In this document: positions 8,444-17,433 of the stretch, in pieces
How the letters are laid out: every line of letters starts with the position of its first letter
Numbering within the stretch: the first letter of the stretch is position 1
Source: Mycobacterium sp. SMC-8
GTDB taxonomy: Bacteria; Actinomycetota; Actinomycetes; Mycobacteriales; Mycobacteriaceae
Assembly (NCBI RefSeq): GCF_025263565.1
Contig: NZ_CP079865.1
Span: 6,076,001 to 6,140,000 of the forward strand
Reading direction: 5' to 3'
DNA: 64,000 nt
Position numbers and translations under genes: made by a program
Notes under the pieces: generated by a model
Told to the model about the DNA's origin: nothing
Databases searched by the model: none
Seen by the model: the letters and a program-made list of their open reading frames with translations, nothing else

Positions 8444-9495
8444 GCGACATCGACACGGCACGCCTCGCCGATTGGATGGACCGGGCTGCGTTGCCGGGCA
8501 AAGGCGAACCGCTGAGTGCCCGTTTCCTGTCCGGTGGCACCCAGAACGTCATCTTCGAGATCAACCGCGGTGAACACCGCTGCGTGCTGCGGATGCCGCC
8601 TCCCGGCGCGCCGGCTGACCGGGACAAAGGCATCCTCCGGGAATGGCGCATCATCGAGGCGCTCGACGGGACCGACGTCCCGCACACCGCGGCGATCGGT
8701 GTCTGCGACGACTCCTCGGTGCTGGGCCGACCGTTCTACCTGATGGGCTACGTCGACGGGTGGTCGCCGATGGACACCCACGGCAGGTGGCCGGAACCGT
8801 TCGACAGCGACCTGTCCTCTCGACCTGGGCTCAGTTATCAACTGGCCGAGGGCATTGCGCTGCTGTCCAAGGTGGACTGGCGCGCCAGGGGCCTGCACGA
8901 CCTGGGCCGGCCGGACGGCTTCCACGAACGTCAGGTGGACCGCTGGATCGGCTTCCTCGAGCGGGTCAAGAACCGCGAACTGCCGGGACTCGAGGTCGCC
9001 ACGGGCTGGCTGCGCGCGCACAAGCCGCTGGACTTCATCCCCGGCCTCATGCATGGGGATTACCAGTTCGCGAATGTCATGTACCGGCACGGGGCCCCGG
9101 CGCAGTTGGCCGCGATCGTCGACTGGGAGATGGGCACGGTCGGTGACCCGAAGCTCGACCTGGGGTGGATGGTGCAGTCATGGCCGTCGCTCACGCAAGG
9201 AGCGGATCGGGGTGAAGACACAGCCGACCCGGAGCCGTCGGAAATGGCGTATGTCGACATGGGCGGCATGCCGTCACGCGACGAGGTCGTCGCGCACTAC
9301 GCGGCGGTGTCGGGGCGCCAGGTCGACGACCTTGACTACTACCTGGTGCTGGCGAAGTGGAAACTGGCCATCGTGCTGGAACAGGGCTATCAGCGCGCCG
9401 GTGACGACGAGAAGCTGCTGGCGTTCGGTCCGGTTGTGACGGAGTTGATGGCCTCGGCCGCCGAGCTGGCCGAGTCCACGGACTACCGGGGTTAG
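8440..9495 (+). CDS. APH-family phosphotransferase (ACAD10/11- or LvaA-type kinase)
   Basis: 351 aa from GTG 8440, which overlaps the dehydrogenase stop by 4 nt. Kinase hallmarks: FLSGGTQNVIFEI (nucleotide loop), GLMHGDYQFANVM (Brenner motif, H205-D207, catalytic Asp207) and IVDWEMGTVGDP (metal Asp228). Relatives in actinobacteria are often labelled aminoglycoside phosphotransferase or FadE36, but the coupling to an acyl-CoA dehydrogenase points to phosphorylation of a hydroxyacyl-CoA, as for LvaA and the ACAD10/11 kinase domain. Antibiotic resistance is unlikely. Confidence 0.9.
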   Translation: MSDIDTARLADWMDRAALPGKGEPLSARFLSGGTQNVIFEINRGEHRCVLRMPPPGAPADRDKGILREWRIIEALDGTDVPHTAAIGVCDDSSVLGRPFYLMGYVDGWSPMDTHGRWPEPFDSDLSSRPGLSYQLAEGIALLSKVDWRARGLHDLGRPDGFHERQVDRWIGFLERVKNRELPGLEVATGWLRAHKPLDFIPGLMHGDYQFANVMYRHGAPAQLAAIVDWEMGTVGDPKLDLGWMVQSWPSLTQGADRGEDTADPEPSEMAYVDMGGMPSRDEVVAHYAAVSGRQVDDLDYYLVLAKWKLAIVLEQGYQRAGDDEKLLAFGPVVTELMASAAELAESTDYRG

Positions 9496-9502
9496 CCGCG
9501 CC

Positions 9503-10468
9503 GTGCGTGCTGCAGTGTGCCCGGTGCACGGGCCTCCCGAGGTGGTGCGCATCGAGGAGCGCACGACGCCCGGCGCCGCGCCCGGTCAGGTGCGCGTCCG
9601 AGTGGAAGCGGCGGCGGTCAACTACCCCGACGTGCTTCTGGTGGCGGGCACGTATCAGATCGAGGTTCCGCCCCCCTTTGTGCCGGGCAGCGAATTCGCC
9701 GGCGTGGTCGACGGAATAGGCTCGGGCGTCGGGGGTTTCGCCGTCGGTGACCGGGTGAGCGGGACCGGCATGTCAGGGGCGTTCGCGCAGGAGGTGGTGG
9801 TCGACGCGAAGGCCCTCGCGCACGTCCCGCACGGGATCGACGCGCGGACCGCCGCCGCGTCCGGGGTCGCCCACCGCACGGCCTACCATGCGTTGCGGTC
9901 AGTGGCGCGGCTACGCGCCGGCGAACGGCTGGTGGTGCTCGGCGCCGGTGGCGGGGTGGGTCTGGCCGCGGTGCAACTGGGTTCCGCACTCGGGGCCCAT
10001 GTCGTGGCCGTGGCGTCCTCTTCCGAGAAACTGTCGGTCGCAGCGGGATACGGGGCGGCACAGGTGGTCGATCACCGAGAACGCGACTTGCGCGGCGCGC
10101 TCCGGGAATGTTTGCCAGCCGGTGCCGATGTGGTGCTCGACCCGGTCGGCGGGGCTCTCAGCGAGCCGGCGCTGCGCTCGCTGGGCCGGGGCGGGCGCTT
10201 CGTGACGATCGGGTTCGCGTCCGGCACGATTCCGAAAATCCCGTTGAACCTGGTGCTGATCAAGGGTATTCACGTGCACGGTTTCCAGTTCCAGGACGTG
10301 CCCGCCGACGCGTTCGACCGGAACGAGGCCGAGCTGCGTGAGTTGCTCGTCTCCGGCCGAGCGGTACCGCACGTCGGCGCGGTCTACCCGCTCGAGGAGA
10401 CCGCGGCCGCACTGCGACTGGTCGCTGACGGTCGCGCCGTCGGCAAGGTGCTGATCGACCTGCGGTGA
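9503..10468 (+). CDS. NADPH:quinone oxidoreductase-like MDR enzyme
   Basis: 321 aa, zinc-free medium-chain reductase. The N-terminal GroES-like domain contains AAVNYPDVLLVAGTYQ and VPGSEFAGVVDGIG; the Rossmann motif VLGAGGGVGLAAVQLG lies at about residue 150. GTG 9503 is 8 nt after the kinase stop, so this is the last gene of the 6472-10468 operon. The family reduces quinones or the C=C bond of enoyl compounds with NADPH, so an enoyl-CoA or enone reductase role would fit here. It converges with the gene ending at 10473. Confidence 0.88.
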   Translation: MRAAVCPVHGPPEVVRIEERTTPGAAPGQVRVRVEAAAVNYPDVLLVAGTYQIEVPPPFVPGSEFAGVVDGIGSGVGGFAVGDRVSGTGMSGAFAQEVVVDAKALAHVPHGIDARTAAASGVAHRTAYHALRSVARLRAGERLVVLGAGGGVGLAAVQLGSALGAHVVAVASSSEKLSVAAGYGAAQVVDHRERDLRGALRECLPAGADVVLDPVGGALSEPALRSLGRGGRFVTIGFASGTIPKIPLNLVLIKGIHVHGFQFQDVPADAFDRNEAELRELLVSGRAVPHVGAVYPLEETAAALRLVADGRAVGKVLIDLR

Positions 10469-10472
10469 ACCC

Positions 10473-10973
10473 TCAGCTGGCGGGTACCAGGTCGGCTGCC
10501 ACCGAGGCCATCATGCCGCTACAGAAGATCTCGGCGGGGGCGATCGTCTGCCCGGCACCGGACGCCGCCGCCAGCGCCTGCGCTTTGAAGGCGCGGGCCG
10601 CCGCGCTGAGGCGGTGTTCGACCGGTCCCACGCTGCTGTTGAGATCGGACGGCACCGGCCCACCCCACAGGGTCACCTCGGTGGCGCCCTGGTCGAGCGC
10701 GCCGAGCACTCCGCGACGGACGCGGTCGTCGCAGCCGAACAGGTCGGCGGCCACCGCGACGGTCTGCGGGTGCGGCCGCTGTTCCCACGAGTCCAGCACA
10801 GACTCCAGGTCCGCGGTGTCGGCTCCGAGGATCTCCAGGGGGCGCACATCTTCGTCGCTGCCGACCAGCACGGTCACGTCCCAGCCCGCCATGACGCGGT
10901 CGTAGATCCAGCCACCGGCGAACCGCACCGCGTCCAGCACCGTCGGGGACACCACGTCCAGCCGGTACCTCAT
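10473..10973 (-). CDS. Unknown protein co-encoded with TetR
   Basis: 166 aa from ATG 10973, which overlaps the TetR stop (ATGA). The sequence starts MRYRLDVVSPTVLDAVRFAGGW and has no signal peptide or membrane helix. A single Cys pair (LFGCDD, IFCSGM) is seen. The segments VTVLVGSDEDVRPLEILGA and DQGATEVTLWGGPV suggest an alpha/beta Rossmann-like fold. I do not recognise the family. Translational coupling to TetR suggests related function, for example effector sensing or metabolism. Confidence 0.8.
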   Translation of the reverse strand: MRYRLDVVSPTVLDAVRFAGGWIYDRVMAGWDVTVLVGSDEDVRPLEILGADTADLESVLDSWEQRPHPQTVAVAADLFGCDDRVRRGVLGALDQGATEVTLWGGPVPSDLNSSVGPVEHRLSAAARAFKAQALAAASGAGQTIAPAEIFCSGMMASVAADLVPAS

Positions 10974-11608
10974 GTCGGTCTGGGCTGGGCCAGATCGCGG
11001 GCCAGCGACTCCGCGTACCCCTGGTACACCTCGGTCAGCGGGATTGAGGGATCGAGTAACCATTGGATCTCCATTCCGTTGATGAAGGCGAGAATCTCCG
11101 TGGCCTTGGTGGCCGCGTCGAAGTCATTGCGGTACAGCCCTTCTCGCTGACCACGAACGAGGAGGTCTTTGATGATGTCGGCCGCCGCGCGGTAACGCTT
11201 GTGCAGGCGATCGTGCAGCGGCGCATCGGGGGCGAGGTTCTCGGCCAGCAGCACCATGAAGGTTCCGACCAGCTCGGGTGACCGTTCGAAGCGTTTGGGC
11301 ACCCGGGTGAGCTCGGCGATGAGGTCGCCGGACCGGTCGGCGTGCGCGTCGTCGTCGGCGTCGCGCGCGTCGAGCACCGCGTTGAGCAGTTGCTCCTTGG
11401 ACTCGAAATGGTGCAGCAGACCTGCGGGCGTGACACCGGCTTCCCGGGCGATCTGCGCGAGAGAGGTGCTGCGCCATCCGTTGCGCGCCAGCAGCCGCTC
11501 CGCCACGGCCAGGATCCGCTGGCGGCGGTCCTCACCTTTGGCGAACAACGTCGCGTACGGCCTCCTGGGTGATCCCAGATCCGGTCCGGCGGGCTCAGGG
11601 GCTGACAC
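10970..11608 (-). CDS. TetR-family transcriptional regulator
   Basis: 212 aa from GTG 11608, preceded by AGGAGA. The DNA-binding domain is obvious: RILAVAERLLARNGWRSTSLAQIAREAGVT (helix-turn-helix), then PAGLLHHFESKEQLLNAVLD. A 28-bp region with AACCTA/TAGGTT arms lies 21 bp upstream, a plausible autoregulatory operator. The next minus-strand operon begins with the acyl-CoA dehydrogenase that ends at 11755, so this repressor sits at the end of the fatty-acid-type gene run and may control it. Confidence 0.88.
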   Translation of the reverse strand: MSAPEPAGPDLGSPRRPYATLFAKGEDRRQRILAVAERLLARNGWRSTSLAQIAREAGVTPAGLLHHFESKEQLLNAVLDARDADDDAHADRSGDLIAELTRVPKRFERSPELVGTFMVLLAENLAPDAPLHDRLHKRYRAAADIIKDLLVRGQREGLYRNDFDAATKATEILAFINGMEIQWLLDPSIPLTEVYQGYAESLARDLAQPRPT

Positions 11609-11629
11609 TGGTCTCCTCGGCGCTTAACC

Positions 11630-11657
11630 AACCTAGTGAACACACAGTAGGTAGGTT
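11630..11657. promoter_or_regulatory. Inverted repeat upstream of TetR (candidate operator)
   Basis: AACCTA and TAGGTT are separated by 16 bp immediately upstream of the TetR start at 11608. The spacing and position fit an autorepressor site. A nearby partial repeat (TAGGTAGGTT) makes the exact register uncertain. Confidence 0.4.
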
Positions 11658-11754
11658 TGGCCGCTGTGACAAGGGTCTCAGCACAATTGGGTTTAGGCGG
11701 CCGTCACAGGGCCGACCAGCTGCAGGTCAGGCTGTTTGTCAGGCCAAATGCCAG

Positions 11755-12903
11755 TTACAGACCGAGCGACTTCGCGATCATCACCTTCATGACTTCGCTC
11801 GTGCCCGCGTAGATGCGGGCCACCCGGGCATCGGTGTAGAGCCGCGCGATCGGATACTCCATCATGTAGCCGTAGCCGCCGAAGAGCTGCAGACAGCGGT
11901 CGACCACCCGCTGCTGCATCTCCGTGCAGAACAGCTTCGTCCTTGCCGCATCGGCGCCGGTGAGCTCTCCCTCGACGTGCAGTGCGATCGCCCGGTCGAG
12001 CATCGCCTGGGCCGCTTCCACCTCTGTCGAGCAGGCGGCGAGTTCGAACTTCGTGTTCTGAAACGACGCCACCGGCGTGCCGAACGCCTTCCTGCTGCGC
12101 GTGTACTCGATCGCGGCGGCGATGGCCGACCGTGCCTGGGCCACCGAACCCACCGCCACCGTGAGCCGCTCCTGGGCCAGGTTGTGGCCCAGGTAGCCGA
12201 ACGCCTCGTCCACGTCACCGAGCACGTTGGCAGCGGGAACTCGGACGTCGACGAAGGACAGTTCGGCGGTGTCCTGGACCTTGCAGCCCATCTTCTCCAG
12301 CTCGCGTCCCCGGGTGAACCCCGCCATGCCGTCCTCGACCACCAAGAGAGTCAGCCCTTTGCGGCGGTTGTCGGGATCGGTGGACGTGCGCGCGACGACG
12401 ATGACCAGATCGGCCTGCATGCCTCCGGTGATGAAGGTCTTGGCGCCGTTGACGATGTAGTCGTCTCCGTCACGCACCGCGGTCGTGCGCATACCCGCGA
12501 GGTCGGACCCGGTACCCGGCTCCGTCATCGCGATCGCCGTCAACAGCTTTCCCGACGCCAGCCCGGGGAACCAGCGGTCACGCTGCTCGGCATTCGCGTA
12601 ATGCAGAAAATAGGGCAGGATCACCTCGAGCTGGGTGCGCACCGTCGACAAGGTGACGAGCGCGCGTGCCGCCTCCTCCTGCAGCACCACGTTGTACCGG
12701 TAGTCGGGTTGTCCTCCACCGCCGTACTCCTCCGGGATGGCCACGCCGAGTATTCCGAGCTCACCCATCTGCTCGAAGACCTCGCGCGGCATCCGGCCGC
12801 CCTTCTCCCACTGCGGATAGTGGGGAACGACCTCCTTCTCGACGAAATCGCGTGCGAGTTCGCGGAAAGCCTCATGGTCTTCGGTGAACAGATCCCTACG
12901 CAT
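11755..12903 (-). CDS. Acyl-CoA dehydrogenase
   Basis: 382 aa, the standard length for the family. Signature regions: AIAMTEPGTGSDLAGMRTTA (flavin and substrate loop), ITGGMQADLVIVVART, and near the C-terminus LQLFGGYGYMMEYPIARLY followed by YAGTSEVMK. It catalyses FAD-dependent alpha,beta-dehydrogenation of an acyl-CoA and passes electrons to ETF. It is the last gene of a run that begins with the CoA-transferase at 16158 and continues through hydratase and thiolase, so together they form a short beta-oxidation-like operon for an unidentified acid. Confidence 0.92.
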   Translation of the reverse strand: MRRDLFTEDHEAFRELARDFVEKEVVPHYPQWEKGGRMPREVFEQMGELGILGVAIPEEYGGGGQPDYRYNVVLQEEAARALVTLSTVRTQLEVILPYFLHYANAEQRDRWFPGLASGKLLTAIAMTEPGTGSDLAGMRTTAVRDGDDYIVNGAKTFITGGMQADLVIVVARTSTDPDNRRKGLTLLVVEDGMAGFTRGRELEKMGCKVQDTAELSFVDVRVPAANVLGDVDEAFGYLGHNLAQERLTVAVGSVAQARSAIAAAIEYTRSRKAFGTPVASFQNTKFELAACSTEVEAAQAMLDRAIALHVEGELTGADAARTKLFCTEMQQRVVDRCLQLFGGYGYMMEYPIARLYTDARVARIYAGTSEVMKVMIAKSLGL

Positions 12904-12918
12904 GTCAGGACTCCTTGC

Positions 12919-14115
12919 CTATTTGACGAGTTCGACCAAGGTGGCGTTCGCGGTGCCCCCGCCCTCGCACATGGTCTGCAGCCCATAACGAATGCCGTTG
13001 TCCCGCATGTGATGAATCATCCGTGTCATCAGCACCGCACCCGAGGCCCCGAGCGGATGGCCGAGGGCGATCGCGCCGCCGAGCGGGTTGAGCCTGGCCT
13101 CGTCGGCGCCGGTGTCGGCCAGCCAGGCCAGCGGTACCGGTGCGAACGCCTCGTTGACCTCGTACACCCCGACCTCGTCGAGACTCACGCCCGCCTTGTG
13201 CAGCACCATCTCAGTGGCGGGAATGGGCCCGGTGAGCATCAGTATGGGGTCGGCACCGGTCACCGCTCCGGCACGGTACCGGACCAGCGGGGCCAGGCCC
13301 AGGTTCACCGCGTTCTCCATCGTGGTCACGAGCAGCGCCGCGGCGCCGTCGGAGATCTGCGACGAGTTGCCCGCGTGGATGACCCCGTCCTCGGTGAACG
13401 CCGGCTTGAGGCCGGCCAGTTTCTCGACGGTGGTGCCGCGCCGGATGCCTTCGTCCTCGGTGACCACACTGCCCGCGACCTTGCCGTCCCCGTCCGTCCC
13501 GCCCGTGGCTGACTCGCTGGTGTGCGCGATGAAGACGGGCACAATCTGGTCCCTGAACGCGCCCGCGTCCTGGGCCGCTGCGGCACGTTCGTGGGACTGC
13601 GCGGAGTACTCATCGAGACGGGTGCGGGAGAAACCCCACTTCTGCGCGATCATCTCGGCCGAGATGCCCTGATTGAACGAGAAATCGTCATAGCGGGCAA
13701 GGACTTTCGGCCCGTACGGCATGCCGGTGGCGCGTGCGGCGCCCAGCGGGACACGGCTCATCACCTCGACCCCGCCGGCCACCACCATGTCCTGCTGCCC
13801 GGACATGACGGCCTGCACGGCGAAGTCCAGCGCCTGCTGGCTCGACCCGCACGCCCGGTTCACTGTGGTGCCCGGGATGTGTTCGGGCCAGCCGGCGGCC
13901 AGCACCGAATACCTGCCGATGTTGCTTGACTGGTCCCCCACCTGCGAGACACAGCCCCAGATGACGTCGTCGATCATGTCCGCGCCCACCCCGGTGCGTT
14001 CCACGAGTTCGTTGAGTACCACTGCCGACAGGTCGGCCGCGTGCTGTTCGGACAGACCGCCCTTGCGCTTACCCACCGGTGTGCGCACGGCACCGACGAT
14101 GACCGTCTCCCGCAT
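12919..14115 (-). CDS. Acetyl-CoA acetyltransferase (thiolase)
   Basis: 398 aa. The active-site nucleophile is Cys89 in NRACGSSQ. The general-base region is GGAIALGHPLGASGA and the second Cys is in MCEGGGTANA. NEAFAP is also present, with full family length. Thiolases cleave a 3-ketoacyl-CoA to acetyl-CoA or propionyl-CoA and a shortened acyl-CoA, the final step of beta-oxidation. It is 15 nt upstream of the acyl-CoA dehydrogenase and just downstream of an enoyl-CoA hydratase, which supports a degradative rather than biosynthetic role. Confidence 0.93.
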   Translation of the reverse strand: MRETVIVGAVRTPVGKRKGGLSEQHAADLSAVVLNELVERTGVGADMIDDVIWGCVSQVGDQSSNIGRYSVLAAGWPEHIPGTTVNRACGSSQQALDFAVQAVMSGQQDMVVAGGVEVMSRVPLGAARATGMPYGPKVLARYDDFSFNQGISAEMIAQKWGFSRTRLDEYSAQSHERAAAAQDAGAFRDQIVPVFIAHTSESATGGTDGDGKVAGSVVTEDEGIRRGTTVEKLAGLKPAFTEDGVIHAGNSSQISDGAAALLVTTMENAVNLGLAPLVRYRAGAVTGADPILMLTGPIPATEMVLHKAGVSLDEVGVYEVNEAFAPVPLAWLADTGADEARLNPLGGAIALGHPLGASGAVLMTRMIHHMRDNGIRYGLQTMCEGGGTANATLVELVK

Positions 14116-14120
14116 GATCT

Positions 14121-14930
14121 CTACTCCTCATCCTTGTCGGTGGCGTCGTCATACAGGGCCCACGCCCCGGTGAACGCCGGATCGCGCTTGGCCGCGAACG
14201 CGGCGTAGGCCTCGCCCGAATCCGCGGTCGCGAAGTTACCCGGTTGCGCGCGCGCCTCGTTGGCCAGCGCCTCGCGCAGTGTCGCGTTGGCGCCGTCGTT
14301 GAGCAGAGCCTTGCTCTGCGCCAGCGCGAAGGGGGGCCCGCCGGCCAGCCGGCCGGCGAGGTCGTCGACGAACGCGTCGATCTCGTCGCCGGACTTGACC
14401 CAGGTGACGAGGCCCAGCGCGTGCGCCTCGTCGGCGCCAATCATGTCGGCGAGCAGCACCAGGCGTTTGGCCTGCTGCAGTCCGACGAGCCTGGGCAGCA
14501 GCCACGAACCGCCGAGGTCGACGGACAGCCCGCGTTTGGAGAAGATCTGGCAGAACCGTGACTGCGGCGTGGCGACCACCAGATCGCAACCGAGCGCCAG
14601 GTTCCAGCCCGCACCGACGGCGATGCCGGTGACCTTCGCTATGGTCGGCACGGCGAGCTCGTGCAGCGCCAAAGCCACGTCGGTGAGGCGGTCCAGCTTG
14701 TAGCGCGGATGGATCTGCTCACCGGTACCGATGTCGGCTCCCGAACAGAACGCGCCACCGGCACCGGTGAGCACCAGCGCCCGGATGCCGCGGTCCCGCT
14801 TGAGCTGCCGCAGGGCATCGGCGAGTTCGACCCACAGCCGGGCGTCGAGCGCGTTTCGCCGCTCGGGGCGGTTCAACGTCAGCGTGCGGACCCCGTCGCG
14901 GTCTGACGACAGCAGCACCTCCTCAGCCAC
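14121..14930 (-). CDS. Enoyl-CoA hydratase/isomerase
   Basis: 269 aa crotonase fold. The first oxyanion-hole segment is AFCSGADIGTG and the second VTGIAVGAGWNLALGCDLV. The position normally holding the first catalytic Glu is in FSKRGLSVDLGGSWLLPRLVG, where Asp or Ser is seen, more like isomerase-type members. It hydrates or isomerises an unsaturated acyl-CoA. The start overlaps the CoA-transferase stop by 8 nt, and the stop is 5 nt before the thiolase start, placing it in the same operon. Confidence 0.9.
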   Translation of the reverse strand: MAEEVLLSSDRDGVRTLTLNRPERRNALDARLWVELADALRQLKRDRGIRALVLTGAGGAFCSGADIGTGEQIHPRYKLDRLTDVALALHELAVPTIAKVTGIAVGAGWNLALGCDLVVATPQSRFCQIFSKRGLSVDLGGSWLLPRLVGLQQAKRLVLLADMIGADEAHALGLVTWVKSGDEIDAFVDDLAGRLAGGPPFALAQSKALLNDGANATLREALANEARAQPGNFATADSGEAYAAFAAKRDPAFTGAWALYDDATDKDEE

Positions 14931-16158
14931 GGTAGGCCGGCCCGATCACGCCGTCTGCCCGCAGCCGGTTCAATTCCTCTGCGCTGACCCCGATCTCGGT
15001 GAGCACGGCGTCGGTATGCTGCCCGAGTCCGGGGATCGCGCCCATCGGCTGTTCGAAGTCGCTGATCACCGGCGGTGGACGCAGCGCCTGGATGTCGCCT
15101 TTCGGTGTGGCGACGGTGCGCCACCGGTCGCGGGCGGCCAGATGCGGGTGCACCACGACCTCGCTTGGCTTGTTGTAGCGGGAGTTCCCGATCCCGGCCG
15201 CGTCAGCCGTTTTCTGGATGTCGGCCAGATCATGCCTAGCACACCAGTTTCCGATCGCTTCCTCGAGAATCTCGCGGTGCGCGCACCGATCGGAGTTGGT
15301 CGCGAAACGGGGATCGTCGGCCAGATCGGGGCGGTCGATGATCTCGCGGGCGACCCGCTGCCACTCGCGGTCGTTGGTGGTGCCGAGCACGACGGTCTGC
15401 CCGTCCCGGGTCGAGAACGCGCCGTAGGGCGCCACCGCGGGAGACCCGACGCCGAGCGGTTCCTGGTCGATGCCCGAATGCTGGGTGTAGGTCAGCGCGT
15501 ACCCCATCACATCGGTCATCACGTCGAAGAGGCTCAACTCCACCGACGGTGCGGGCGTTGCCCCCGGTCGGTGGGCCCGCCCGTACAGCAGGGCCAGGAT
15601 CGAGATCGCCGCGTACAGACCCGTGCTGAAATCAGCCATCGCGGGACCAGGTTTGGCGGGCATGCCCGGATAGCCGGTGATCGCACACGAGCCCGATTCC
15701 GCCTGCACCAGAAGGTCGTACGCCCGCTTGTGCGAGATCGGCCCGCCCGGGCCGTACCCGTCGATCTCCACCGGAATCACGTCGGGGTGCCGCACCGCGA
15801 GGTCTGCCGGGGCGATGCCCAGCCGCGCCGTCGCGCCCGGGGCCAGGTTGGACACGAACGCGTCGGCGCGGTCGAGCAACCGGTGCAACAGCTCCAGGCC
15901 CGCCGGCGACTTCGTGTTCAACGTGACCGATTCCTTGCCACGGTTGCACCACACGAAATGCGCGGCCAGGCCGCCGGGCCCGTTCACGACGTCGTCGTAG
16001 TCGCGGGCGAAGTCACCGCCGTTGGGGTTCTCCACCTTGATGATCCGGGCGCCGAAGTCGGCCAGCACACGGGTGCACATCGGAGCGGCCACGGCCTGCT
16101 CCATCGCGACGATGGTGACCCCGGCCAGGGGTGCCGCGCCGGTCTGAGGACTGCTCAC
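14923..16158 (-). CDS. CaiB/BaiF-type (class III) CoA-transferase
   Basis: 411 aa. It opens with LAGVTIVAMEQAVAAPMCTR and contains NRGKESVTLNTKS, typical of the family. The catalytic Asp is in MADFSTGLYAAISIL. Class III enzymes move CoA between carboxylic acids through an enzyme-bound anhydride, so it probably activates the free acid degraded by the downstream hydratase, thiolase and dehydrogenase. It heads the 16158-to-11755 operon. It differs from the fused protein at 36604 in being a single domain with its Asp intact. Confidence 0.9.
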   Translation of the reverse strand: MSSPQTGAAPLAGVTIVAMEQAVAAPMCTRVLADFGARIIKVENPNGGDFARDYDDVVNGPGGLAAHFVWCNRGKESVTLNTKSPAGLELLHRLLDRADAFVSNLAPGATARLGIAPADLAVRHPDVIPVEIDGYGPGGPISHKRAYDLLVQAESGSCAITGYPGMPAKPGPAMADFSTGLYAAISILALLYGRAHRPGATPAPSVELSLFDVMTDVMGYALTYTQHSGIDQEPLGVGSPAVAPYGAFSTRDGQTVVLGTTNDREWQRVAREIIDRPDLADDPRFATNSDRCAHREILEEAIGNWCARHDLADIQKTADAAGIGNSRYNKPSEVVVHPHLAARDRWRTVATPKGDIQALRPPPVISDFEQPMGAIPGLGQHTDAVLTEIGVSAEELNRLRADGVIGPAYRG

Positions 16159-16235
16159 CTGTTCAGATAACCATGCGGCCGTCGACCGGCGGCACCTGCC
16201 CGGGGTGCCGGGACGCCACGATCGTGCAGACCCAC

Positions 16236-17414
16236 CTAGTAGCTCCTGGGCAGGCCGAGCACATGCTCGCCGAGGAAGTTCAGGATCATCTCCTGGCTCA
16301 CCGGCGCGATCTTCATCAGGCGTGACTCACGGAAGTAGCGGGACACGTGGTACTCCTCGGAGTAGCCCATGCCGCCATGCAGCTGCAAGGCACGGTCGGC
16401 TGCTCCGAACCCGGCGTCGGCGCACAGGTATTTCGCTGTATTCGCCTCACGCCCGCAGGGTTTGCCGTTGTCGTACAGCCAGGTGGCTTTCCGCAGCACC
16501 AGCTCGGCGGCGTCCAGGCGGGCCAGCGAGTCGGCGAGCGGGAATTGCAGTCCCTGGTTCATGCCGATGGGCCGGTTGAACACGTGGCGCTCGTTGCCGT
16601 ACTTGACCGCCTTCTCCAGCGCGACCCGTCCGATGCCGAGCGCCTCGGCTGCGATCAGCATCCGCTCGGGGTTGAGCCCGTCGAGGATGTACTTGAAACC
16701 CTTGCCCTCCTCGCCCACCCGGTCCTCCACCGGCACCATCAGGTCGTCGATGAAAAGCTCGTTGGAGCTCACCGCGTTGCGGCCCATCTTGTTGATCGGC
16801 CGGATGTCCACGCGGTTGCGGTCCAGGTCGGTCAGGAACAGGGTCATACCGTCGGTCTTCTTGGTCACCTGGTCATACGGCGTGGTGCGGGTGAGCAGCA
16901 GGATCTTCTCGGACTCAAGAGCTTTGGAGATCCACACCTTGCGGCCGTTCACCCGGTAATGGTCACCTTCGCGCTTGGCGGTGGTCGTGATGCGCGAGGT
17001 GTCCAGCCCCGCACCGGGTTCGGTCACCCCGAAGCACACGTGCAGGTCGCCGTCGACGATCCGGGGCAGGGTGCGGGCTTTGAGCTCGTCGGAGCCGTGC
17101 TTGACGACGGGCTGCATGCCGAAGATCGACAGGTGGATCGCGCTGGCGCCGTTCATCGCCGCACCCGAACGCGACACCTCTTCGAGCAACAGCGTGGCCT
17201 CGGTGATCCCGAGACCGTGTCCGCCGTATGCCTCGGGGATGGTCATACCGAGCCAGCCGCCCTTGGCGATGGCGTCGTAGAACTCCTGCGGGAACTGGTG
17301 GGCCTGGTCCTTCTCCATCCAGTAGTGGTCGTCGAACCTGCCCGCCAGTTCCGCCACCGACTTGCGGATCAACTCCTGATCCTCGGTCAGTTCGAAACTC
17401 ATACCGCCCGGCAT
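16236..17414 (-). CDS. Acyl-CoA dehydrogenase
   Basis: 392 aa. ATG at 17414 has an in-frame Met four residues later (MPGGM). Signatures: CFGVTEPGAGLDTSRITTTA, ISKALESEKILLLTRT, and near the C-terminus LHGGMGYSEEYHVSRYFRES. It is an FAD enzyme for alpha,beta-dehydrogenation of an acyl-CoA. It is separated from the CoA-transferase operon by about 77 bp and from the upstream amidohydrolase by a spacer carrying a large inverted repeat, so its transcription unit is uncertain. Confidence 0.92.
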   Translation of the reverse strand: MPGGMSFELTEDQELIRKSVAELAGRFDDHYWMEKDQAHQFPQEFYDAIAKGGWLGMTIPEAYGGHGLGITEATLLLEEVSRSGAAMNGASAIHLSIFGMQPVVKHGSDELKARTLPRIVDGDLHVCFGVTEPGAGLDTSRITTTAKREGDHYRVNGRKVWISKALESEKILLLTRTTPYDQVTKKTDGMTLFLTDLDRNRVDIRPINKMGRNAVSSNELFIDDLMVPVEDRVGEEGKGFKYILDGLNPERMLIAAEALGIGRVALEKAVKYGNERHVFNRPIGMNQGLQFPLADSLARLDAAELVLRKATWLYDNGKPCGREANTAKYLCADAGFGAADRALQLHGGMGYSEEYHVSRYFRESRLMKIAPVSQEMILNFLGEHVLGLPRSY

Positions 17415-17433
17415 AGCTGCCTCTCCTCTGCTT

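Noticed and set aside
8440..9495. Aminoglycoside resistance kinase
   Set aside because: Operonic overlap with an acyl-CoA dehydrogenase and similarity to ACAD10/11-type kinases make a metabolic role much more likely.
11569..13512. Very long open frame on the plus strand
   Set aside because: It runs antisense to a convincing acyl-CoA dehydrogenase and thiolase; its translation is Arg/His/Gly-rich with no family motif, as expected for a shadow frame in GC-rich DNA.
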